NCBI GenBank assembly: GCA_900554845.1
Contig: USIY01000107.1
Coordinates: 1-7,261 of the forward strand
Direction: 5' to 3'
Origin: an uncultured Bacteroidales bacterium
Lineage (GTDB): Bacteria; Bacteroidota; Bacteroidia; Bacteroidales; Muribaculaceae
DNA length: 7,261 nt
The notes below the pieces were generated by a model that searched no databases, was not told the origin of the DNA, and worked only from the letters and a program-made list of their open reading frames with translations. A program made the position numbers and the translations under genes. Positions 1-5,468 of the stretch are shown here, in pieces. Numbering within the stretch: the first letter of the stretch is position 1; each line of letters begins with the position of its first letter.

Positions 1-1400
1 TCCCAGGGGAAGTCCACGGCGAGAGTCCGCGGCGCGAGCGTATCGGGGGCGTACACCCTGAAACGCGGCACCGGCGTCCAGACCGTGTCCTTACGGTAAG
101 AAAGACGAAACATGGCGGTGTCAAGCCGCACAAGAGGGGTGAGCGACTCTATAAGCATCGGCTCGAACACCTCCTGGGTGCCCCCGTTGCCCAAGGTCTT
201 GAACCGTGTGGTGATCCTCGCTATGGAATCCGACGCGCTGATTTTCTCCTTTTCTTTCTTTTTCTTCTTCGGTTCCTGCACCTTCTTGCGGATGAACTTC
301 AGAGTGTCCAGGACGGCCACCGCCCCTTTGCCCCGCTCCACACGGTCGTAACCCACTTCCATCAGAATCGAGTCCTTCATGGCCAGCGAAGTCGGCAGCC
401 ACATCGTGATCGAATCGGCTCCGGCACGGCTTTCGCGTACCGCCGGAAAAGGTCCGTCATGACCTAAAATGCGCATCGCCGGATAGCCCCCGGAGGGGGC
501 GTTCATCTTCAGGAACAGCTTGTTGGAGTCGTTGCGCTCGTATTTGCCGACGAACTGGGTGCGGCGCGAAGAAACGAACGTGCGCAGAAGGATGTCGTTG
601 GGAAGGAAAACCGTGCGCTTTCTGTTCTTCACCGTGTCCACCTCGCCCAGCCGGGTGTAGGCCGTGTCCGTCACCTCGGTGAATTCACAGTAAGGCGACA
701 CGATTTCGTCGTAGAACGCCACCTCATCCATGTCGGAGCTGAATTTGAAATCGTTGTCGTTGTCCATGAGGGCGAAAAGCCGGTACTCGCCGGGAGCGAG
801 ACCTCGGATTATGAATCTGCCGGTCTCGTCGGCCTTGGAGATCCGCAGCAGAGGCTTGTTCATGAACACCGAGTCGGCCGCCATCACCGAGTCGGGATAC
901 GCCGGATGGACGCCCACCAGGATTCCCGGACGGGGCTCAAGGTCGCGCGCCCCCAGCACACGGCCGGCGATACGAAGGGAATCCACCGTGGGACCCGTGG
1001 AAAAAGTGTAGGCGAAATTCTGAAGCTTGTTCGATTCGTTGTTGTCTTCGATGGCGTCGGCGAAGTCGACGGTGTAGGTGGTGTTCTCCGCCAGAGAGTC
1101 GAATTTGATTGTGACGGTCTTGCCGAGGCTCGACACGCGGGGAGGACGCGCCGCCGGTGACACCACCACTTTGGAAAAGGCGTCCTTAACGTTGACGATT
1201 TCGTTGAACGTCAGCTTTATCTCGGTCTTTTTGACGTCGGTGGAGCCGGGAAGGGGATTTGCGGTGACAAGGTAAGGAGGGTCTTCGTCGCGGGGACCGC
1301 CGCTCGGATTGCCAACGTTGGCGCAGCCTGTGGTGAGCCCCGGAAGTATCACCGCCGCCGCGCACAACAAAAATATTATATGTTTCGCTCTTGCAGACAT
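1..1400 (-). CDS. Ig-like (Big_5/SbsA-type) domain lipoprotein, C-terminus outside window
   Basis: This open frame on the minus strand starts with ATG at 1400-1398 and stays open to the left edge (466 codons), so the stop is missing. Residues 1-25 form a lipoprotein signal peptide: a basic start (SARAKH), a hydrophobic stretch, then LTTGC with Cys26 as the likely lipidated residue. The ANVGNPSGGPRDEDPPY that follows resembles the opening of Bacteroidetes lipoproteins annotated as Ig-like (Big_5, PF13205). Residues about 40-135 fit that fold (KLTFNEIV, TYTVDFADAI, FAYTFSTG). Residues about 142-230 look like a second beta-sandwich of the CnaB/carboxypeptidase-regulatory type (DETGRFIIRGLAPGEYRLFA). 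Residues 371-386 are a Lys/Glu-rich run, probably a linker. No acidic export signal follows Cys26, so periplasmic orientation is more likely than surface display, but this is inference. The start is supported by the signal peptide and a -7 element 33 nt upstream. It is divergent from secDF. The exact function is unknown. Confidence 0.85.
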   Translation of the reverse strand, partial: MSARAKHIIFLLCAAAVILPGLTTGCANVGNPSGGPRDEDPPYLVTANPLPGSTDVKKTEIKLTFNEIVNVKDAFSKVVVSPAARPPRVSSLGKTVTIKFDSLAENTTYTVDFADAIEDNNESNKLQNFAYTFSTGPTVDSLRIAGRVLGARDLEPRPGILVGVHPAYPDSVMAADSVFMNKPLLRISKADETGRFIIRGLAPGEYRLFALMDNDNDFKFSSDMDEVAFYDEIVSPYCEFTEVTDTAYTRLGEVDTVKNRKRTVFLPNDILLRTFVSSRRTQFVGKYERNDSNKLFLKMNAPSGGYPAMRILGHDGPFPAVRESRAGADSITMWLPTSLAMKDSILMEVGYDRVERGKGAVAVLDTLKFIRKKVQEPKKKKKEKEKISASDSIARITTRFKTLGNGGTQEVFEPMLIESLTPLVRLDTAMFRLSYRKDTVWTPVPRFRVYAPDTLAPRTLAVDFPW

Positions 1401-1432
1401 CCTATTAGCTATTGAAATTCGCTTTTGAATGC

Positions 1433-1464
1433 CAAAAATACATAAAAAATAGCAGAAATTAAAC
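1433..1464 (-). promoter_or_regulatory. Probable Bacteroidetes-type promoter of the lipoprotein gene
   Basis: Read on the minus strand, 1440-1433 is TATTTTTG, a full match to the Bacteroidetes -7 consensus TAnnTTTG. The -33 region, about 20 nt further upstream (around 1461-1464), reads GTTT and matches the TTTG consensus poorly. Transcription would start near 1428, giving a leader of about 28 nt before the ATG. The -33 region touches the inverted repeat at 1464-1483, which could therefore be an operator. Confidence 0.5.
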
Positions 1465-1483
1465 GGAAAATGTCAATTTTCCG
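1464..1483. repeat. Perfect 8-bp inverted repeat between divergent promoters
   Basis: CGGAAAAT (1464-1471) and ATTTTCCG (1476-1483) are exact reverse complements separated by GTCA. The element lies in the lipoprotein/secDF intergenic region, 23 bp upstream of the -7 element of the minus-strand gene and 32 bp upstream of the -7 element of secDF. It has no T tract and lies outside both predicted transcripts. A binding site for a dimeric regulator is therefore a better reading than a terminator. No regulator can be named from the sequence. Confidence 0.5.
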
Positions 1484-1515
1484 GATTTTATGCCTAAAAC
1501 CTCAAAAAAAAGAGG

Positions 1516-1523
1516 TATATTTG
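1516..1523 (+). promoter_or_regulatory. Probable secDF promoter, -7 element
   Basis: TATATTTG fits TAnnTTTG exactly. No good TTTG lies at the usual 19-21 nt spacing upstream; the nearest T-rich candidate, TTTTATG at 1486-1492, leaves a spacer of 23 nt. Transcription would start near 1530, giving a secDF leader of about 115 nt. The leader has no Shine-Dalgarno sequence and ends in an A/T-rich stretch with repeated TAAA (1622-1635), typical of Bacteroidetes initiation regions. Confidence 0.5.
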
Positions 1524-1535
1524 CAAGCTGAAAAA

Positions 1536-1599
1536 GAATCCGGTGACGGGCGGATTCGCGTCGGTCGTATGCCGATGCGGAGTCCATATGCCTGCATAT
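1536..1599 (+). promoter_or_regulatory. Structured 5' leader of secDF (three potential hairpins)
   Basis: Three inverted repeats lie in the predicted untranslated leader. GAATCCG (1536-1542) pairs with CGGATTC (1551-1557) across an 8-nt loop. TCGG (1561-1564) pairs with CCGA (1572-1575). ATATG (1586-1590) pairs with CATAT (1595-1599) across CCTG. The first hairpin sits almost at the predicted 5' end of the mRNA and could protect the transcript. None is followed by a T tract, so an attenuator is not evident. I do not recognise a known riboswitch class. Confidence 0.35.
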
Positions 1600-1644
1600 A
1601 CACCCTTAACTTGTTGAAAATTAAATAAATAAATAACAACCAAA

Positions 1645-4614
1645 ATGCAGAACAAAGGGTTCATAAGCACCATTGCAATTCTGTTGGTTTTGATATGCGG
1701 ATTTTATCTGAGCTTCTCGTTCGTGACAAGACATTACGAGCAGAAGGCGCAGGAGTACGCCGCGCAGATGTCAAAGACCAACGATGAGACGAGCGATGCC
1801 TACAAGCAAAGCCTGAAACAATTCAACGATTCTATCGACAAGGAGAAAGTCTATCTGGGCTACACCTACAGCCAGGTACGCCAGATGGAAGTCGGTATGG
1901 GTCTGGACCTCAAAGGCGGTATGAATGTGGTCCTGGAGATATCAATTCCCGATTTGTTGCGTCAGTACGCCTCCGGCGAGGCCCAGCTGAACCAGATCAA
2001 CGAGGCCATCCGCAAAGCCGAGGCCTCCGGCGCCCGCAGCAACGAGAAGGGCTTTATCGGCAAGGTGGCCGGCTACATCCAGCCCGGCACGATGTCGGGG
2101 CTGTTCGTCCGCGAGGGCGAGTTCCTGGGCCAGCTGAAGCGCGGCGCAAGCAACGAGGAAGTTGTAGAGGCCCTGGAGAAGCAGGTGGACAGCCAGGTGG
2201 ACGCTGCGTTCAACATTTTCCGTACGCGTATCGACCAGTTCGGTGTGGTTTCCCCCAACATCCAGAAACTGCAGGACAAGAGCGGCCAGGTGCTTCTGGA
2301 GCTCCCCGGCGTGAAGGAACCCGAGCGCGTCACCGAATTGCTTAAGTCCAGCGCGAACCTGGAGTTCTACGAGGTTTACAACTACAACGAGATTCAGAAC
2401 GAGCTTGGCCGTCTGGCACAATTGCTCGCCAACGACACCGTCCGGAGCCACAATCTCTACGCCCTGCTCGGCGGAGGCCAGCGCAACGGAAGCCCCGTGC
2501 TCGGTATGGTCACTCCCCAGAACAAGGCCGTTGTGGACTCCCTCATGAACAGCGAGGTGGCAAAGAAGACCCTCCCCGCCGACATGATCGTGATGTGGAC
2601 GGTTAAACCCGTTGAATATCCCCGCGTCGACGCCAACGGCAAGACCATGAAGAAATCCGACGGCTCCGACATGACCGATCCTTACTGGGAGCTCGTGGCC
2701 CTGAAGGGCGACGCCGTCCTCGAGGGCGACGCCGTGACTTCCGCAAGCTCCGAATTCGACAACATGCAGGGCAACATGGTCAACATGAAGATGAGCGACC
2801 GCGGCGCCAAGGACTGGGCGACTATCACCCGCAACAACCTGGGCCGCTCCATCGCCATCGTGCTCGACGAGCATGTGTATTCCTTCCCTAACGTGAACAG
2901 CGAAATCACCGGCGGATCCTCGCAGATCACCGGCAACTTCACTCCCGAGGAGGCCAACGACCTCGCCAACGTGCTGAAGAGCGGCAAGATGTCGGCCAAG
3001 GTCAACGTGGTCAGCAACAACGTGATCGGCCCGAGCCTGGGCGCCGAGGCTATCCAGATGGGCTTCGTGTCGTTCATCGTCGCCATCATCCTGCTGATGA
3101 TCCTGATGATCGCTTACTACGGCTGGATTCCCGGTCTGGTGGCCAATGTGGGCCTGATGCTCAACCTCTACTTCACTCTCGGCATCCTTGCCTCGCTGCA
3201 GGCCGTGCTGACACTGTCGGGTATCGCCGGTATCGTCCTCGCGCTGGGTATGGCCGTCGACGCCAACGTGCTTATCTTCGAACGCACCAAGGAGGAACTC
3301 CGTCTGGGCAAGAAGCTGCGCCAGGCCATCAAGGAAGGCTACAGCAACGCTTTCTCGGCAATCTTCGACGGTAACCTCACCTCCATCATCACGGGCGTGA
3401 TCCTTCTGTTGTTCGGATCGGGCCCCATCAAGGGTTTCGCAACAACTCTGATCATCGGTCTGGTATGCTCGTTCTTCACGGCGGTGTTCTTGACGCGCAT
3501 CGCCTTCGACCTCATCACCAAGAACGGCCGTAACGCCGGCATGACTTTCACCACGGCCATCAGCCGCAACTTCCTGCAGCATCCCAAGGTGAACTTCCTC
3601 GGCCAGTGGAAAGTGGCTTCCGTGGTATGGCTCGCTCTGATCGTGATCAGCATAGCCAGCCTTGCGATCCGCGGCATGAACCAGGGCATCGACTTCTCCG
3701 GAGGCCGCAACTATGTGGTGCAGTTCGAGAAGGATGTGGACCGCGCGGCAGTAGAGGAGCGCCTGAGCGAACTCTTCCAGCAGAAAGCCAACGACAAGAC
3801 CGTCTCGACAATGGCCATCACCATCGACGACCCCTCCAAGCTGCGTATATCCACCAGCTACAAGATCGCCGACGAGACCGAGGGCATCGAGCAGGAAATC
3901 GCCGATATCCTCTACGAGGGTCTGCAGCCCGAACTCACCGTCAACGGCAAAGTAATGCCCCGCGACTCTTTCGCAGTGGCCGATGAAAGCCACGGTATAA
4001 TTTCCGTTCAGAAAGTGGGCCCCTCAGTGGCCGACGACATGAAACGCGACGCATTCTGGGCCGTGGGTATCGCTGTGGTTTGTATGTTCCTTTACATCCT
4101 GCTGCGTTTCCGCAATGTGGCGTTCTCCATCGGCGCTGTCTCCGCCGTGGCGCTCACTTCCTTCCTGATCATCGGTTTCTACTCCGTATGCTGGGGATTC
4201 CTCCCCTTCTCTATGGAGGTTGACCAGTCGTTTATCGCCGCAGTGCTGACAATCATCGGTTATCAGATCAACGATACCGTGGTGGTGTTCGACCGTGTGC
4301 GCGAGATGATGGGCATCTATCCGAAGGAGGATCGGTTCCTGACTTTCAACAAGTCGCTCAACCAGACGCTGGCACGTACCATCATGACGTCGTTCTCCAC
4401 TCTTCTGGTGCTTCTCTGTATCTTCTTCCTCGGCGGCGACACGATCCGTTCGTTCACATTCGCCATGATCTTCGGTGTGGTTGTCGGAACATTCTGCTCG
4501 CTCTACTGCGCAGCCCCGATCGCCTACAACATCATGAAGCGCACCGGCAAGAAGAACAATAACCAGACCGCCGACGGCAAACCCGCACTTCAGGGCAACC
4601 GCCGCTTCCAGTAA
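1645..4614 (+). CDS. secDF: Protein translocase subunit SecDF (SecD-SecF fusion)
   Basis: This is an inner-membrane accessory of SecYEG that uses the proton-motive force to pull exported proteins out on the periplasmic side. At 989 aa it has the long fused form usual in Bacteroidetes. The SecD half has TM1 (about 6-27), the GLDLKGG motif (86-92), a large periplasmic P1 region (about 28-470), a TM bundle from about 472, GMAVDANVLIFERTKEE (535-551) with proton-relay Asp539, and FDGNLTSIIT (574-583). The SecF half has a TM near 656-675, GIDFSGG (681-687), the P4-type periplasmic domain (about 690-800), GYQINDTVVVFDRVREM (872-888) with Asp877, and RTIMTS (911-916). Arg911 lies 34 residues after Asp877, the same spacing as the D637/R671 pair I recall from Thermus SecDF. 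All key residues are present and the frame is intact. The ATG at 1645 directly precedes TM1 and follows an A/T-rich leader. It appears monocistronic, because a strong terminator follows. Confidence 0.98.
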   Translation: MQNKGFISTIAILLVLICGFYLSFSFVTRHYEQKAQEYAAQMSKTNDETSDAYKQSLKQFNDSIDKEKVYLGYTYSQVRQMEVGMGLDLKGGMNVVLEISIPDLLRQYASGEAQLNQINEAIRKAEASGARSNEKGFIGKVAGYIQPGTMSGLFVREGEFLGQLKRGASNEEVVEALEKQVDSQVDAAFNIFRTRIDQFGVVSPNIQKLQDKSGQVLLELPGVKEPERVTELLKSSANLEFYEVYNYNEIQNELGRLAQLLANDTVRSHNLYALLGGGQRNGSPVLGMVTPQNKAVVDSLMNSEVAKKTLPADMIVMWTVKPVEYPRVDANGKTMKKSDGSDMTDPYWELVALKGDAVLEGDAVTSASSEFDNMQGNMVNMKMSDRGAKDWATITRNNLGRSIAIVLDEHVYSFPNVNSEITGGSSQITGNFTPEEANDLANVLKSGKMSAKVNVVSNNVIGPSLGAEAIQMGFVSFIVAIILLMILMIAYYGWIPGLVANVGLMLNLYFTLGILASLQAVLTLSGIAGIVLALGMAVDANVLIFERTKEELRLGKKLRQAIKEGYSNAFSAIFDGNLTSIITGVILLLFGSGPIKGFATTLIIGLVCSFFTAVFLTRIAFDLITKNGRNAGMTFTTAISRNFLQHPKVNFLGQWKVASVVWLALIVISIASLAIRGMNQGIDFSGGRNYVVQFEKDVDRAAVEERLSELFQQKANDKTVSTMAITIDDPSKLRISTSYKIADETEGIEQEIADILYEGLQPELTVNGKVMPRDSFAVADESHGIISVQKVGPSVADDMKRDAFWAVGIAVVCMFLYILLRFRNVAFSIGAVSAVALTSFLIIGFYSVCWGFLPFSMEVDQSFIAAVLTIIGYQINDTVVVFDRVREMMGIYPKEDRFLTFNKSLNQTLARTIMTSFSTLLVLLCIFFLGGDTIRSFTFAMIFGVVVGTFCSLYCAAPIAYNIMKRTGKKNNNQTADGKPALQGNRRFQ

Positions 4615-4641
4615 AAATAAAGAGCGTAATCTTAAATAGAA

Positions 4642-4679
4642 TCAGCCGGACCCGCAAGCGGATCCGGCTGAATTTTTTT
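4642..4679 (+). terminator. Intrinsic terminator of secDF
   Basis: TCAGCCGGA (4642-4650) pairs with TCCGGCTGA (4663-4671). After one C/A mismatch, CCG (4652-4654) pairs with CGG (4659-4661) across the loop CAAG. Seven T residues follow at 4673-4679. It begins 28 nt after the secDF stop codon and should end that transcript. Confidence 0.92.
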
Positions 4680-4708
4680 ATTGAGAGAAGTGGGAGGGAT
4701 GGGAGAAT

Positions 4709-4748
4709 TCAGCCACATCAGCCGCATCAGCCACATCAGCCGCATCAG
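4709..4748. repeat. Short tandem repeat: four 9-bp units in two alternating forms
   Basis: TCAGCCACA and TCAGCCGCA alternate twice (4709-4744), followed by a partial TCAG. This can be read as four 9-bp units differing at one base or as two identical 18-bp units. It lies 30 nt beyond the T tract of the secDF terminator. Because the unit is a multiple of three it could encode a tripeptide repeat, but no long frame supports translation here. It is probably a slippage-prone spacer repeat. Confidence 0.8.
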
Positions 4749-4761
4749 AGAATGTTAAAAA

Positions 4762-4922
4762 GGCCTCCGGCCAGAACAATGCCGTTACGGGAATGTTTTA
4801 ATGATAAAGATGTGATACAGACGGCCATGCCGTCATGAAATAGGGTCGGCGGCCGACGACTTCAGTGCCACGGCGTTGACTGTTTAACATTATTTTGCAC
4901 CCCGGATGTAATATCGGGGTGC
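4762..4922. repeat. Cluster of four inverted repeats, possibly a dispersed repetitive element
   Basis: The segment contains GGCC/GGCC (4762-4765 and 4769-4772), GACGGC/GCCGTC (4820-4825 and 4829-4834, loop CAT), GTCGG/CCGAC (4845-4849 and 4853-4857, loop CGG) and GCACCCCG/CGGGGTGC (4897-4904 and 4915-4922, 10-nt loop). All arms are perfect. The last is followed by TTTGTTTCG and might act as a weak terminator. Such closely packed perfect palindromes in an otherwise AT-rich spacer suggest a REP-like or MITE-like element, but whether copies exist elsewhere cannot be told from this window. Confidence 0.45.
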
Positions 4923-4975
4923 TTTGTTTCGTTATAATGACACCTCGACTATTTTGTCGTTGGAAAGAAAAGGTT

Positions 4976-5013
4976 ACTGAGACAACAATAGGAGACTGAT
5001 GCAACAATAGTTC
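4976..5013. repeat. Imperfect tandem direct repeat, 19-bp period
   Basis: ACTGAGACAACAATAG (4976-4991) is repeated as ACTGATGCAACAATAG (4995-5010) with 14 of 16 bases identical and a start-to-start spacing of 19 bp. The CAACAATAG core is identical in both. Two closely spaced direct copies could be protein-binding sites or a chance duplication; they lie about 350 bp upstream of the sdhC promoter. Confidence 0.55.
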
Positions 5014-5054
5014 CCCTATAAACATCAAGGCAAGTTACGAAAAGAGTCACTGTC

Positions 5055-5105
5055 CCGGCCACGGGTCAGCCGCCCTTTCGCCGTGCGTACGCAATCCGGC
5101 CACGG
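5055..5105. repeat. Direct repeat pair CCGGCCACGG
   Basis: The 10-mer CCGGCCACGG occurs at 5055-5064 and again at 5096-5105, 41 bp apart. The first copy is embedded in a small hairpin (CCCG/CGGG with loop GCCA, 5054-5065). The segment is locally GC-rich within an AT-rich spacer. No function is evident. Confidence 0.45.
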
Positions 5106-5219
5106 ATACAAAGAAACGAGACTTTTTTCATGACATTATACGCCTTAATCTAAACCTGTCAGAGGAAAACATTATTGTCTAAATTTTGGGTTATATACAT
5201 TAGTAATTTCTATCGTCTG

Positions 5220-5322
5220 CGAGGCCGCAAGCCAAGCAGGAATTGAGTCGGGCCTCGTGAGAAGACCGGCTCTTTTTGCTTTGTCGAGATACGGAATTTG
5301 TAGAAACAAAGCGATTCCGACA
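5220..5322. other. Fold-back segment with mutually exclusive hairpins upstream of sdhC
   Basis: CGAGGCC (5220-5226) pairs with GGCCTCG (5251-5257). Further on, GCTTTGT (5278-5284) can pair with ACAAAGC (5306-5312), while CGGAAT (5292-5297) can pair with ATTCCG (5314-5319). These last two pairings interleave, so they could form a pseudoknot or alternative states. A run of five T residues lies at 5273-5277. The segment is upstream of the predicted sdhC start site, so it is not part of that mRNA leader if the promoter call is right. It could be a small RNA or a remnant repeat. Confidence 0.3.
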
Positions 5323-5340
5323 TTATTTTTTGCCTAAATA

Positions 5341-5372
5341 TTTCCGTAATTGTGGAAAGTTGTGTAAATTTG
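5341..5372 (+). promoter_or_regulatory. Probable promoter of the sdhCA(B) operon
   Basis: TAAATTTG (5365-5372) matches the Bacteroidetes -7 consensus TAnnTTTG. TTTC (5341-5344), a 3 of 4 match to TTTG, lies 20 nt upstream, the expected spacing. Transcription would start near 5379, about 90 nt before the sdhC ATG. An inverted repeat, TTTCC (5341-5345) and GGAAA (5354-5358), overlaps the -33 region and spacer and could be an operator. The leader ends A/T-rich with no Shine-Dalgarno sequence. Confidence 0.65.
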
Positions 5373-5468
5373 CAAAATAAGCGCGCATGACCTCTGACCA
5401 TGCACGCCGAACATTAAAACTCAAAGCCGGAATCAATAATTATCAAATTCAAATAAATCAGAACATCT

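Larger units (their letters stand above)
4615..5468. other. 854-nt intergenic region without a convincing gene
   Basis: The gap between secDF and sdhC holds the secDF terminator (4642-4679), a short tandem repeat (4709-4748), a cluster of inverted repeats (4762-4922), two small direct-repeat pairs (4976-5013 and 5055-5105), a fold-back segment (5220-5322) and the sdhC promoter (5341-5372). Short open frames occur on the minus strand at 4798-5028 and 5210-5401, but they run straight through the inverted repeats and show no recognisable protein features. I see no tRNA or rRNA. About 5106-5190 is AT-rich and holds nothing I can identify. Confidence 0.6.

Noticed and set aside
112..1275. Several plus-strand frames of 65-93 codons, and a 93-codon minus-strand frame at 121-402
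   Set aside because: All overlap the continuous 466-codon minus-strand lipoprotein frame, which has a signal peptide and recognisable domains; none of these has protein-like features.
1942..3993. 683-codon open frame antisense to secDF
   Set aside because: It lies entirely inside the well-supported secDF gene, is rich in His, Val, Asp and Gly as expected for the complement of biased codons, and has no recognisable domain or promoter.
4709..4748. CRISPR array
   Set aside because: The units are 9 bp and directly adjacent, with no spacers and no cas genes.
4897..4930. GCACCCCG/CGGGGTGC hairpin with downstream T-rich tract as a functional terminator
   Set aside because: The T tract is interrupted (TTTGTTTCG) and no gene is identified whose transcript it would end, so it is described only as part of the inverted-repeat cluster.
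4798..5028. 76-codon minus-strand frame in the spacer
   Set aside because: It runs through three of the perfect inverted repeats and has no domain or clear promoter. It is more likely non-coding; recurrence in other genomes would instead reflect a dispersed repeat.
5210..5401. 63-codon minus-strand frame upstream of sdhC
   Set aside because: It overlaps the predicted sdhC promoter and the fold-back segment, and its product (basic, ending LRPRRR) resembles no family I know.
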